The position numbers and the translations under genes are program-made. Under the pieces are notes generated by a model, which saw only the letters and a program-made list of their open reading frames with translations, ran no database searches and was not told where the DNA came from. A DNA stretch of 64,000 nucleotides, taken from assembly GCF_018122735.1 (NCBI RefSeq), contig NZ_JAGRRD010000001.1, positions 621,828 to 685,827 on the forward strand, given 5' to 3'. How positions within the stretch are numbered: position 1 is the stretch's first letter; each line of letters opens with the position of its first letter. Below are positions 17,904-26,835 of the stretch, one piece after another. This DNA comes from Azoarcus sp. L1K30. GTDB taxonomy: Bacteria > Pseudomonadota > Gammaproteobacteria > Burkholderiales > Rhodocyclaceae.

Positions 17904-19352
17904 GTGAAGTACATCTCCACCCGCGGCCATGCTGGCCAGCCCGCCAATCCCGAATTCTGCGACATCCTGCTCGGCGGGCTTGCGCCCGATGGCGGTCTTT
18001 ACCTGCCCGAGTCCTATCCGCAGATCGGGCGTGCCGAACTCGATGCATGGCGGTCGATGTCCTACGCCGAACTCGCCTTTGCCATTCTGTCGAAGTTCAT
18101 TACCGACATCCCGGCGGCCGATCTCAAGGCGATCTGCGACAAGACCTATACCGCAGAAGTCTATTGCCACACGCGTCCGGGCAACGACGCGGCGGACATC
18201 ACGCCGGTGCAATGGATCGAACCGGGCAAGCTCGGGCTGCTGGAGTTGTCCAACGGCCCGACGCTCGCGTTCAAGGACATGGCGATGCAATTGCTCGGCA
18301 ACCTGTTCGAGTACGTGCTGGCCAAGCGCGGCGAAACCATCAATATTCTCGGCGCGACCTCGGGTGACACCGGTTCGGCTGCCGAATACGCCATGCGCGG
18401 AAAGAAGGGCGTACGTGTATTCATGCTGTCGCCGCACGGCAAGATGAGTGCGTTCCAGCGTGCGCAGATGTACTCGCTGCAGGATGACAATATCTTCAAT
18501 ATCGCCGTTACCGGCATGTTCGACGACGCACAGGACATCGTAAAGGCGGTGTCGAACGATCACGCCTTCAAGGCGAAGCACAAGATCGGCGCGGTTAACT
18601 CGATCAACTGGGCGCGGGTCGCGGCGCAGATCGTGTATTACTTCAAGGGCTATTTCGAAGCCACCACGTCGAACGACCAGCAGGTTGCGTTCTGCGTGCC
18701 GTCGGGCAACTTCGGCAATATCTGCGCGGGCCATATCGCCCGCCAGATGGGTTTGCCGGTGGCGAAGCTGATCCTCGCCACCAACGAGAACAACGTGCTC
18801 GACGAGTTCTTCCGCACAGGTGTGTATCGGCCGCGCAAGGCTGCCGAGACCAGCGTGACGTCGAGCCCGTCAATGGATATCTCCAAGGCGTCGAATTTCG
18901 AGCGTTTCGTGTACGACCTCGTCGGTCGCGACCCGAAGAAGGTGGCCGAATTGTGGGCCGAGGTCGATGCCGGCCGTGCATTCGATCTGAGCGATACCCC
19001 GTTCTTTGCACGCTTGGCCGATTTTGCCTTTGTTTCCGGCAGCAGCAGCCATGCGGACCGTCTGGCCACGATCCGCAGCATTCACGACGCCTATGGTCTG
19101 GTCATCGATACGCATACGGCCGATGGCGTCAAGGTGGCGCGTGAGCTGGCGCATACGGTGCCCGCGGGCGTGCCCCTGCTGGTGCTGGAAACGGCGCTGG
19201 CGGTGAAATTTGCCGAGACCATCCGCGAGGCGCTGGGACGCGAGCCCGAGGTGCCGGCCGATCTGCAGGGGCTCGAGCAGCTGCCGCAGCGTGTGGAAGT
19301 GATGGCGCCCGACAGCGAGCAGATCAAGCGCTTCATCGCAGCGCGGGTGTGA
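17904..19352 (+). CDS. thrC: Threonine synthase
   Basis: A 482-residue PLP enzyme converting O-phosphohomoserine to threonine, the last step of threonine synthesis. It is the long (yeast/E. coli-like, class 2) form: N-terminal MKYISTRGHAG, PLP lysine K124 in NGPTLAFKDMAMQLLG, ATSGDTGSAAEYAMRGKKG and VPSGNFGNICAGHIARQMGL. The start is a GTG with GAGGA ahead of it; the open frame reaches further upstream without family similarity. A homoserine dehydrogenase gene, usual upstream of thrC in this group, is absent here. It is divergent from pabB-pabC. Confidence 0.96.
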   Translation: MKYISTRGHAGQPANPEFCDILLGGLAPDGGLYLPESYPQIGRAELDAWRSMSYAELAFAILSKFITDIPAADLKAICDKTYTAEVYCHTRPGNDAADITPVQWIEPGKLGLLELSNGPTLAFKDMAMQLLGNLFEYVLAKRGETINILGATSGDTGSAAEYAMRGKKGVRVFMLSPHGKMSAFQRAQMYSLQDDNIFNIAVTGMFDDAQDIVKAVSNDHAFKAKHKIGAVNSINWARVAAQIVYYFKGYFEATTSNDQQVAFCVPSGNFGNICAGHIARQMGLPVAKLILATNENNVLDEFFRTGVYRPRKAAETSVTSSPSMDISKASNFERFVYDLVGRDPKKVAELWAEVDAGRAFDLSDTPFFARLADFAFVSGSSSHADRLATIRSIHDAYGLVIDTHTADGVKVARELAHTVPAGVPLLVLETALAVKFAETIREALGREPEVPADLQGLEQLPQRVEVMAPDSEQIKRFIAARV

Positions 19353-19361
19353 CTGCAGGGC

Positions 19362-19383
19362 GGAGTCCCCGACCAGGGACTCC
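19362..19383 (+). terminator. Hairpin just after thrC
   Basis: GGAGTCCC and GGGACTCC pair perfectly (8 bp) around a 6-nt loop, 10 bases after the thrC stop. There is no T-run after it, so it may act in Rho-dependent termination or 3'-end protection. Confidence 0.4.
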
Positions 19384-19548
19384 ACTGTGGTCTGGCCGCG
19401 TTCGACATGCATGACTTTCGTTGTGAGCAGCCGCGTTCACGCGTTAGACTCCCGAAGTTCGTCATTTGCCTGAATGAAGGGCGAAAACGGGCGTCTTCCG
19501 CACGACTGTGTGAAGACTTTAGTCATATATTGTCGAGATGAGCATCGG

Positions 19549-20610
19549 ATGAATGCGTTGAGCGAGAAGTCGTCGGCATCGAAGTCGGTAACGGTCCCGG
19601 AAGAGGCCAGGGCACTTGCCCACGACGTCATAGAGTTTCTCCTTGCGCATGCGCTGCATCCGAAACCCATCAACTACGCGGTCGCGTATGAATATCGCAT
19701 GGGAGGCGTTCCTGCACTGAACGAGCGCATCGAACTGCACCTGCAGGCGGGAAAGGCGCTCGACGACTTGCTGATGCGCGAGTTCCACGACGAGTACCTG
19801 GCCCGCGAACAGTTCCGCAGTCTGCGCGGGCTCGGCGGCAATCTGCAGACACTGGTGAATGGGCTGATCGATGACATCAGCGAGGCCGGGCAGAGTGCCT
19901 CCGGTTTCCGCTCAGCCGTAGAGAGCAATATCGCCCGGCTCGAGGATGAGAACGAGGAGGATGGCGTCGCTGTAGGTACGATTGCAGCGGATCTTCTGGC
20001 TGCGGCAGTCAAGGTGCATGCCAGCAATGAAGCGCTCAGAGGGCGGCTGGAGGCTGCAGACAAGGAAGCGCACAAACTGCGCGATGAGCTCGAGCGTCAC
20101 CGCCGCGAGGCCATGAGTGATCCCTTGACCGGGCTGCTCAATCGTCGCGGCATGGAATACCGGCTCGAGGAGATGACTGGCAAGGGCGTGCCGGACGAGA
20201 TGGCGGCGGTGGTGATCGATATCGACCATTTCAAGCGCATCAATGACACCTACGGACATGCGGTGGGTGACGTCGTCATTCGCCATGTGGCCAAGGTCAT
20301 GCGTGAGTCTGTAAGTGGTGACGACGTGACCGTGCGTTTCGGTGGCGAGGAGTTCGTCATCCTGCTGCCGAGACGCGACCTGGACGAGGCCTCGGTGGTT
20401 GCGGAATCGATCAGGAAGAAGGTCGAGCGGCTTCGCCTCGTGCGGCGGCAGGACAAGCTCGCGCTCGACCCGTTCACGATATCGCTCGGGGTGGCGACGC
20501 GGCGCAGGGGCGAGGATATCGATGGATTTCTCGCGCGGGCGGACATGGCACTCTATGCTGCCAAGAACAGCGGTCGCAACCGGGTACTGACCGAAGTCGA
20601 GCTCAATTGA
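19549..20610 (+). CDS. GGDEF diguanylate cyclase, cytoplasmic
   Basis: A 353-residue protein without membrane helices. The first 175 residues are helical, with a possible coiled coil (LEAADKEAHKLRDELERHRR) leading into the GGDEF domain (SDPLTGLLNRRG, VVIDIDHFKRINDTYGHAVG, RFGGEEFVILLP). The active site is GGEEF. The position of the RxxD inhibitory site reads SGDD, so product inhibition through that site is not expected. The N-terminal region resembles the uncharacterised sensor halves of other GGDEF proteins. An upstream in-frame ATG exists; ATG 19549 is chosen because similarity starts here. Confidence 0.9.
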   Translation: MNALSEKSSASKSVTVPEEARALAHDVIEFLLAHALHPKPINYAVAYEYRMGGVPALNERIELHLQAGKALDDLLMREFHDEYLAREQFRSLRGLGGNLQTLVNGLIDDISEAGQSASGFRSAVESNIARLEDENEEDGVAVGTIAADLLAAAVKVHASNEALRGRLEAADKEAHKLRDELERHRREAMSDPLTGLLNRRGMEYRLEEMTGKGVPDEMAAVVIDIDHFKRINDTYGHAVGDVVIRHVAKVMRESVSGDDVTVRFGGEEFVILLPRRDLDEASVVAESIRKKVERLRLVRRQDKLALDPFTISLGVATRRRGEDIDGFLARADMALYAAKNSGRNRVLTEVELN

Positions 20611-20643
20611 GCGCGTCGGTATGTGCTGTTGCACCCGCAGCTA

Positions 20644-20672
20644 TTGACGCCGGCGGGTGCGGCTTCTACAAT
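20644..20672 (+). promoter_or_regulatory. Sigma-70 promoter of the tRNA-Val genes
   Basis: TTGACG (20644-20649) and TACAAT (20667-20672) are exactly 17 bp apart, followed by a GC-rich stretch as at stable-RNA promoters. The tRNA begins 17 bases after the -10 hexamer. Confidence 0.75.
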
Positions 20673-20689
20673 CCGGCCTCTTTCGCGAA

Positions 20690-20764
20690 GGGCGGTTAGC
20701 TCAGCGGTAGAGCACTGCCTTCACACGGCAGGGGTCACTGGTTCGATCCCAGTACCGCCCACCA
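20690..20764 (+). tRNA. tRNA-Val (CAC)
   Basis: A complete 75-nt cloverleaf. The acceptor GGGCGGT pairs with ACCGCCC. The D-arm is GCTC…GAGC. The anticodon stem CTGCC/GGCAG encloses the loop TTCACAC, giving anticodon CAC, which reads GUG valine codons. The T-arm is CTGGTTCGATCCCAG, and CCA is encoded. It shares a promoter and terminator with the duplicated copy downstream. Confidence 0.96.
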
Positions 20765-20815
20765 ACGGTGGGAAAGCGTTGCGAAAGCCGGCAGAGGGAG
20801 AGATCCCCGCTGACC

Positions 20816-20932
20816 GGGCGGTTAGCTCAGCGGTAGAGCACTGCCTTCACACGGCAGGGGTCACTAGCTCAGCGGTAGAGCACTGCCTTCACACGGCAGG
20901 GGTCACTGGTTCGATCCCAGTACCGCCCACCA
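20816..20932 (+). pseudogene. tRNA-Val(CAC) copy with a 42-nt internal tandem duplication
   Basis: This second copy has the same acceptor ends and T-arm as the tRNA 51 bp upstream, but the 42 nt covering the D-arm, anticodon arm and variable region occur twice in tandem (20824-20865 and 20866-20907, identical). The result is 117 nt (75 + 42) with two CAC anticodon arms between one acceptor stem pair. Neither half can form a cloverleaf by itself, because the 5' acceptor strand belongs to the first repeat and the 3' strand and T-arm to the second. It is probably a non-functional tRNA unless processed unusually; a misassembly must be excluded. Confidence 0.85.
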
Positions 20933-20940
20933 GACACCAA

Positions 20941-20972
20941 CCCCGACGTCGTCTCGACGGCGGGGTTTTTTT
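20941..20972 (+). terminator. Rho-independent terminator of the tRNA-Val unit
   Basis: CCCCGACGTCG and CGACGGCGGGG form an 11-bp stem with one A-G mismatch and a TCT loop, followed by seven Ts. It ends the tRNA transcript before gltX. Confidence 0.88.
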
Positions 20973-21034
20973 GTTTTCAGACCACGCGACGCAGCGGCAC
21001 CAGTCCCTGCGCGCCGAACGCCAGGGAAATCCGG

Positions 21035-22432
21035 ATGACCGCTCACGTTCGCACCCGCTTTGCGCCCAGCCCGACGGGCTATCTCCATATTGGCGGCGCG
21101 CGCACTGCGCTGTTTTCATGGGCATATGCCCGCCACCACAAGGGTGACTTCGTCCTTCGCATCGAGGATACCGATGTGGCGCGATCGACCCCCGAAGCGG
21201 TGCAGGCGATCCTGGACGGCATGGCATGGCTCGGGCTGGACGCCGACGAGGGCCCCTTCTATCAGATGCAGCGCATGGATCGCTACAAAGAGGTGATTGG
21301 GCAGATGCTGGCGGCGGGCACGGCCTACCATTGCTACACCAGCCCGGAAGAACTCGACCAGCTTCGCGAAGCGCAGCGTGCACGGGGTGAGAAGCCGCGC
21401 TACGACGGCCGCTGGCGTCCTGCACCGGGTAAGGTGCTGCCGCCGGTGCCCGAGGGGGTGAAACCGGTGGTGCGTTTCTGCAACCCGGTCGATGGCGTGG
21501 TGGCGTGGGACGACCTGGTCAAGGGCCGCATCGAGATTGCGAATGCGGAACTCGACGATCTCATCATTGCACGTCCCGACGGCACCCCGACCTACAATTT
21601 CTGCGTAGTGGTGGACGACTGGGACATGGGCATTACCCAGGTGATTCGCGGCGACGATCATGTGAACAATACGCCACGGCAGATCAACATCCTGCAAGCC
21701 TTGGGGGCACAGGTGCCGCAATATGCCCACCTGTCGATGATCCTCGGCGATGACGGCACCAAGCTCTCCAAGCGGCACGGTGCGGTGAGCGTGATGCAGT
21801 ACGACGACGAAGGCTATCTGCCGGAGGCGGTCATCAATTATCTGGCGCGCCTGAGCTGGAGCCATGGCGACGACGAGATCTTCACCCGGGAGCAGTTCGT
21901 CGAGTGGTTCGATCTCGATCACATCACGCCCTCGGCAGCACAGTTCAATACCGAGAAACTCAACTGGCTCAATGCGCACTATCTGAAACAGGCCGACAAC
22001 AACCGTCTGGCCTCCGACGTGGCGAACCGCCTTGCCCGGCGGGGCGTCGACCCCGAGGCCGGCCCGGCACTCGAGGGCGTGGTGGCGCTATACAAGGATC
22101 GTGCTGCCAACCTGAACGAACTCGCCGATGCGGCAGAACTGTTCTGCGTCGACGTTCATCCGGCGCCGGAGCTGATCGGTCAGCATCTCACCGAGACCGC
22201 GCGGGCGGCGCTGGCGAGCCTGCGTACCCGCCTCGAGTCGGTGGCCTGGGAGAAAGCCGCGCTGAGCCAGGCCATCAAGGACACCATGGCCGAGCATGGA
22301 CTGAAGATGCCGCAGGTCGCGATTCCGCTGCGGGTGGCCGTGTTGGGGATTGCGCAGACACCGGCGATCGATGCAGTGCTCGAAGTACTGGGGCGCGAGC
22401 GGGTGCTCGCGCGCCTGGGGCGGCACTGCTGA
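21035..22432 (+). CDS. gltX: Glutamyl-tRNA synthetase
   Basis: A 465-residue class I aminoacyl-tRNA synthetase charging tRNA-Glu. The HIGH-type motif is [18 protein letters not shown] (H18), and the KMSKS-type loop is [11 protein letters not shown] near residue 245. In between are [12 protein letters not shown] and the Rossmann fold parts; the C-terminal anticodon-binding helices end [15 protein letters not shown]-like ([14 protein letters not shown]). Length and layout are normal for bacterial GltX. It follows the tRNA terminator, so it should have its own promoter in the 60 bp between; I see no clear one. Confidence 0.97.
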   Translation: MTAHVRTRFAPSPTGYLHIGGARTALFSWAYARHHKGDFVLRIEDTDVARSTPEAVQAILDGMAWLGLDADEGPFYQMQRMDRYKEVIGQMLAAGTAYHCYTSPEELDQLREAQRARGEKPRYDGRWRPAPGKVLPPVPEGVKPVVRFCNPVDGVVAWDDLVKGRIEIANAELDDLIIARPDGTPTYNFCVVVDDWDMGITQVIRGDDHVNNTPRQINILQALGAQVPQYAHLSMILGDDGTKLSKRHGAVSVMQYDDEGYLPEAVINYLARLSWSHGDDEIFTREQFVEWFDLDHITPSAAQFNTEKLNWLNAHYLKQADNNRLASDVANRLARRGVDPEAGPALEGVVALYKDRAANLNELADAAELFCVDVHPAPELIGQHLTETARAALASLRTRLESVAWEKAALSQAIKDTMAEHGLKMPQVAIPLRVAVLGIAQTPAIDAVLEVLGRERVLARLGRHC

Positions 22433-22478
22433 GTCGATTGCTTACGGTGTAAGTGCCGCCACACGGGGGCAGTACGCG

Positions 22479-24500
22479 TCAGGCGCCGACGACGGCTCGG
22501 TTGCGGCCGGTCCGCTTCGCGGTGTAGAGGGCTTCGTCTGCGCGCTGCAGGACTGCGTCGGCGCTTGTGTCGTTGGCCCGAAGCGCGGCGATCCCGATAC
22601 TGACGGTGCAGGGGATCGACTTTTCGCCGACGATGGAAGGTGAGTTCTCGAGACTTTCCCTGAGCCGTTCGGCAAGCTCCCGGGCGCCCTCCTTGTCTTC
22701 GCCCGGCAGCAGGATGGCAAATTCCTCCCCGCCAATGCGGCCGACGACATCGGTCTTGCGCAGGGTTTCACGCACGATGGCGACGAAGTGCTTCAGGACT
22801 TCGTCGCCCGCGGCGTGGCCGTGCAAGTCATTGATCCGCTTGAAATGGTCGAGATCGGTCATCAACAGCGAGGCGACACCACCCCTGCGTTTGAGGCGGG
22901 CCAGCTCGGTCTCCATGACATCGAGGAAGTGACGGCGGTTGCTGGTGCCGGTCAGTGGATCGGTGGTGGCGAGGCGCAACAGTTGCTGGCGCTTCTCGGT
23001 CAGCTCCGTGATGTCACGGAACACCACCACCGCACCTTTACGACAGGCGTTTTCCTCAATGGGGGTCACCGTCATCGACACCGGGAACTCCGTGCCGTCA
23101 GCGCGGATGAATCTGTCCTCTGCGCGCCTGCGCCGGCCATCTTGCAGCGTCTCGAACACCGGACAGGACGAAGCGGGGTATGGGGACCCGTCTTCGTAAT
23201 GATGGTGGAACAGCTCGTGCTGGTTTCTGCCCAGAATGTCCTGCTCGGAGAACTTCAGCATCTCGAGGGCCGAGGGATTGATGAAGGTCGCACGCCCGTC
23301 GGCATCGACGCCATAGATGCCTTCGCCCGCCGTGTTCAGCAACAAGCTGTTCTGGCGCGCAAGACGTTCGGTAGTGGCCGTTTGTTCGTCAAGCTGGCGC
23401 TGCCATTCGCGACGGGTAATCCGCAGCGCACCCAATACGATCAGCTGCACCACGGCGTAGGCCAGCAGTGCATTGCGGATCGTGAGCACACGCGCTTCCT
23501 GATGAGCGGCAAGGTCGGCACTGGCGTCGCGCCAGATCAGAATCGTTCCCGCTCGCGGCACACTCGGATCCTGCGTACCAAGATAGTCGCGGAAGGGGAA
23601 ACGGATCAGCTGCAAGGTCTTGCCGTTCCAGGGCATGAGACGGGACTGGAGCGCCTCGGTTCCACGGTCGATCAGCGACCGGTTCAGCCATTCACCCGCC
23701 TCGGTGCCTGTGCTCGAGAGCACGATGCAGCAAGCCGAGGGGCTTGCGTCAAGGCTGCCGGGCTGGTACCGCGTCCACATGGCCTGGGTGACACGTTCGG
23801 TATCGAGCAGGACAGCGATACTCACGTTGAATGTTCGGCTCAGCCGTGCGATCAGGCCGTCAAGGCCGATCCCGACCTCCAGTGTGCCGACATGTTCGAT
23901 CTCGCGCCCGGCCTCCATGCCGCGGGTGTGTATCGTGAGGCCCGCCGTTACCGGATGAAGCACCGCGGCGCCACCGCGGATCCCGGCAAATGCGCGCCCG
24001 ATCTCAAAGCCGCCGCGCGGCACGCGGTCTGCCTGAATGCTGCGCAGCATGGGCCTGACATCCATGAGACTGTCGCCGTAGTCCTCTGGAGCATGCAGGC
24101 GAAGAAAGGACGTCAGGTCGGGGGTCAGCAGCAGCTGCAACTGGCGCAGATCGAATTGCGCCTGCATTTCCTGCCACAGCAGTGACAGTCGGTTCCCCAA
24201 CGCCATGCGAAGTTCGCGGGCACGTGGACTGTTGCTGTCTTTGCTGGCGCGCTGGTCGCGGCCGGCTTCGCCAAGAATATGTCCGATCTCGGCGTCTGTC
24301 GCCATGCTGTAGGCCAGCGCTCTGGCCTCATGCTCGAGTTCGGCCGTCGACACCTCGTAGATGCTCTGCAGTCGCACGGCTTTCTCTTGAAGACGATCGG
24401 CAAGGTTGTCTTCGTTGCGTCGCAGCGAGAGCGTCGCTCCAGCTGCGAACATCGCAGCCAGGGTGGCACTGGCAATCAGCACGACCAAACTGTAGCGCAC
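22479..24500 (-). CDS. Membrane diguanylate cyclase with Cache-like and PAS sensors
   Basis: A 673-residue protein. A first membrane helix is at 5-27 (VVLIASATLAAMFAAGATL). A periplasmic sensor of the double-Cache type follows (FEIGRAFAGIRGGAAVLHP is characteristic), then a second helix near 340-358 (ALLAYAVVQLIVLGAL), a PAS domain (about 385-500, GEGIYGVDADGRATFINPSA) and a C-terminal GGDEF domain. The active site GGEEF is intact, and RKTD five residues ahead of it is a proper inhibitory site, so this should be a true, product-inhibited cyclase. It is convergent with gltX. Confidence 0.92.
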   Translation of the reverse strand: MRYSLVVLIASATLAAMFAAGATLSLRRNEDNLADRLQEKAVRLQSIYEVSTAELEHEARALAYSMATDAEIGHILGEAGRDQRASKDSNSPRARELRMALGNRLSLLWQEMQAQFDLRQLQLLLTPDLTSFLRLHAPEDYGDSLMDVRPMLRSIQADRVPRGGFEIGRAFAGIRGGAAVLHPVTAGLTIHTRGMEAGREIEHVGTLEVGIGLDGLIARLSRTFNVSIAVLLDTERVTQAMWTRYQPGSLDASPSACCIVLSSTGTEAGEWLNRSLIDRGTEALQSRLMPWNGKTLQLIRFPFRDYLGTQDPSVPRAGTILIWRDASADLAAHQEARVLTIRNALLAYAVVQLIVLGALRITRREWQRQLDEQTATTERLARQNSLLLNTAGEGIYGVDADGRATFINPSALEMLKFSEQDILGRNQHELFHHHYEDGSPYPASSCPVFETLQDGRRRRAEDRFIRADGTEFPVSMTVTPIEENACRKGAVVVFRDITELTEKRQQLLRLATTDPLTGTSNRRHFLDVMETELARLKRRGGVASLLMTDLDHFKRINDLHGHAAGDEVLKHFVAIVRETLRKTDVVGRIGGEEFAILLPGEDKEGARELAERLRESLENSPSIVGEKSIPCTVSIGIAALRANDTSADAVLQRADEALYTAKRTGRNRAVVGA

Positions 24501-24674
24501 GGCATCAGCCCCTGATGTTTGATGTCATTCTAAGTCTTTGGTATTAGCAAAGTGATGATCTGGATCACGAACGGCGGTTGCCGGCCTTGCATTGGTCATT
24601 GAGCGCCGCCTGTGTCGGCGGTCGGATCAGACTTGACCGGCAGGTCGGGGGAGGTTCCGCGCGGATTCAAGCGC

Positions 24675-26612
24675 TCACTCGTCCATTCCCGTGATCCGTA
24701 CCCGTCGCAACAGAAAGCGCGCCGGATCGACTGCCGTGGCTAGATCGCGCTCGATCGGCAACGGTTCGCCGTTAATTCGGGCAGCCAGCAATTCGCCCGC
24801 AAGCGATGCCCACACCAGCCCCCGTGCACCGAAGCCGGAAAGCGCATACAGGCCGGGTTGGCGGGGGATGTCTTCGAGTGGCGTCCCGGGCGCAACCGAG
24901 TCGACGGCTGGCACGGCACCGATCATCGGCAGACGGTCGGGCGATGCGGGACGAAAACCGACGCGGCCTGCCAAGTGCTCCGAATAGATGCCTTCGGTAT
25001 AACCTGGCAGCATCGCCTCCAGTTTCTCGAGGTTCTCGCGGTGGTCGCGTTCGCGTAGCTGCGTGTCGTCGTCATCGACGTCGAAGGTCGCGCCGGCGCA
25101 GCGCAGGCCGTCGACTGCGGGACTGACGTAGCCCATGCGGCACATCACCACCCTGGGCGCGCTGCCGGTTTCTGCCGCCAGCAGGCTGACCTGACCGCGA
25201 GCGCTGACGACGGGCAGTGCTGCAGCGTGCGCGAATCTCGCCAGTCCGGTGCCTGCGGCCAGGATCAATACCGGGGCAGAGGCGATCGGCTTTGCGTCGG
25301 CGTCGGCTGCGAGCCAATTGCCGTCTTCGTATTCGAGCGCCGCCACGTGACGGCCGAAATGGGGGCGGATGTGCTCGGGATGCGCGGCCAGATTGGCCTC
25401 GCACAAAGACGGCGGCTGCACCCAGCCGCTGTCGGCGAACCACCATCCGCCAAGCGGCACCGGCCAGCCGCCGATCCGGGAGGCTTCGTCGGCATCGACG
25501 AAGCGCAACAGGCCGGATGGCAGGCTGAGGCGCTCGGCCACCGCCCGCATCTTGGCTTCCTGTGCGGCGTCCCGGGCCAGATGCAATACGCCGCAGGCCT
25601 CTGCGCGAACGCTCAGGCCGGCTTGCCGCAGGCGGCGGACGTGGCGCCAGCCATAGAGGGTGCCGGCACGCGTCAGCCTGCTCATGCGGTTGTCGTCGAG
25701 GCTGGGCAGGGGTCGCAATACGCCGGCATGGTTTCCCGATGCGCCCTGTCCGGGGCGGTCAGCCGCATCGACGACGTCCACGGTCCAGCCGCGGGCTGCG
25801 AGGCGCTCTGCGACAGCGCTGCCGGCAACACCGGCACCGATCACGATGGCCCGCCTGGCGGCCGGATCCTGCCGCGCCGCAGTCGTAGCGGATGGCATGT
25901 CCGGGCGGGGCCGGCTCGCGCTGTATCGACCACGCAGCATCTGGCGTTTGCCGGCGAAGCCCGGCACCCGTTCGACCTCGAAGCCGGCGCGTCGGAGTCC
26001 CTCCCGCACCTCGCCGGCAACCGACCAGGTGGCCAGGCTGGCGTCGGTGGCGGCCATGCGACCCAGCAGGTGAAAGACCTTGGGTGACCACAGTTCCGGA
26101 TTGCACGAGGGCGAAAAGCCGTCGAGCATGAAGGCGTCGGCACGGCAGTCGAGCTGCGCGAGGCCGTCCCGAGCGTCACCGAAATGCAGGGTCAGGAAGA
26201 CGCGATTCGAATCCAGGTGAAGGCGGTGCACGCCGGGTATGGGGCCAGGCCAGGCGGTGTGCAGTTCGGACGCGAGATGGGCGAACTCCGGCCATCGCGC
26301 GTGCAGCGCGACCAGGTCGTCGACCGTAAATGGGTGCAATTCGCAGGAGACGAAATGCAGGCTTGCCGAGCGTTCCGGGTCCGCCCGCCACGCGGCCCAG
26401 GTGGCGAGGAAATTCACCCCGAGCCCGAAACCCGTCTCGACGATGACGAAGCGCTCCCGCCCGCGCCAGCGTTCGGGCAGGCCGTTGCCGCCGAGGAATA
26501 CGTGGTTCGCCTGGCCGATCGCGCCGGCTGCGGAATGGTACACGTCGTCGAATGCGTCAGAGTAGGGGGTGCCGTCGTCGGCAAGGGTGTAGGTGGCGGG
26601 CAGGATTGGCAT
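24675..26612 (-). CDS. mnmC: Bifunctional tRNA mnm5s2U34 biosynthesis protein
   Basis: A 645-residue two-domain enzyme for the last steps of the wobble-uridine modification of tRNAs for Lys, Glu and Gln. The N-terminal half (about 1-235) is the SAM-dependent methyltransferase: PYSDAFDDVYHS, ETGFGLGVNFLATW, DAFMLDGFSPSCNPELW. The C-terminal half starts with the FAD Rossmann motif AIVIGAGVAGSAVAERLAAR and runs through the oxidoreductase domain to GFGARGLVWASLAGELLAA. The oxidoreductase removes the carboxymethyl group and the methyltransferase then methylates. Length and order match E. coli MnmC. Housekeeping gene; no operon partner is visible. Confidence 0.95.
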   Translation of the reverse strand: MPILPATYTLADDGTPYSDAFDDVYHSAAGAIGQANHVFLGGNGLPERWRGRERFVIVETGFGLGVNFLATWAAWRADPERSASLHFVSCELHPFTVDDLVALHARWPEFAHLASELHTAWPGPIPGVHRLHLDSNRVFLTLHFGDARDGLAQLDCRADAFMLDGFSPSCNPELWSPKVFHLLGRMAATDASLATWSVAGEVREGLRRAGFEVERVPGFAGKRQMLRGRYSASRPRPDMPSATTAARQDPAARRAIVIGAGVAGSAVAERLAARGWTVDVVDAADRPGQGASGNHAGVLRPLPSLDDNRMSRLTRAGTLYGWRHVRRLRQAGLSVRAEACGVLHLARDAAQEAKMRAVAERLSLPSGLLRFVDADEASRIGGWPVPLGGWWFADSGWVQPPSLCEANLAAHPEHIRPHFGRHVAALEYEDGNWLAADADAKPIASAPVLILAAGTGLARFAHAAALPVVSARGQVSLLAAETGSAPRVVMCRMGYVSPAVDGLRCAGATFDVDDDDTQLRERDHRENLEKLEAMLPGYTEGIYSEHLAGRVGFRPASPDRLPMIGAVPAVDSVAPGTPLEDIPRQPGLYALSGFGARGLVWASLAGELLAARINGEPLPIERDLATAVDPARFLLRRVRITGMDE

Positions 26613-26835
26613 GAGGTGCTATTGCTGAGTCTTGAAAATGGAGGACTGGAGCGACCCGACCGTAATCTTATCCTCTTGGGCGCTGGCAGACCCGTCGAAC
26701 CCGAGCGCGAGGCGCCAACTTTGATCCTGACTCCTTCTTATGGAATACTGAACGCAGGCTGACCGACGACGTTCATGGATACGCCAAAAGTAATATGCAT
26801 GCGTCGATTTTCCCGCGTGCGCTGCGGCGTCGATA

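Noticed and set aside
20866-20932. Reading the second half of the duplicated tRNA as an independent tRNA
   Set aside because: The sequence before it cannot pair with ACCGCCC, so no acceptor stem forms.
22788-24185. A 465-codon plus-strand frame opposite the diguanylate cyclase
   Set aside because: Antisense shadow of a well-supported cyclase gene.
24501-24674. An FNR/Anr box in TGATCTGGATCA upstream of the cyclase
   Set aside because: The half-sites do not match TTGAT-N4-ATCAA closely enough.
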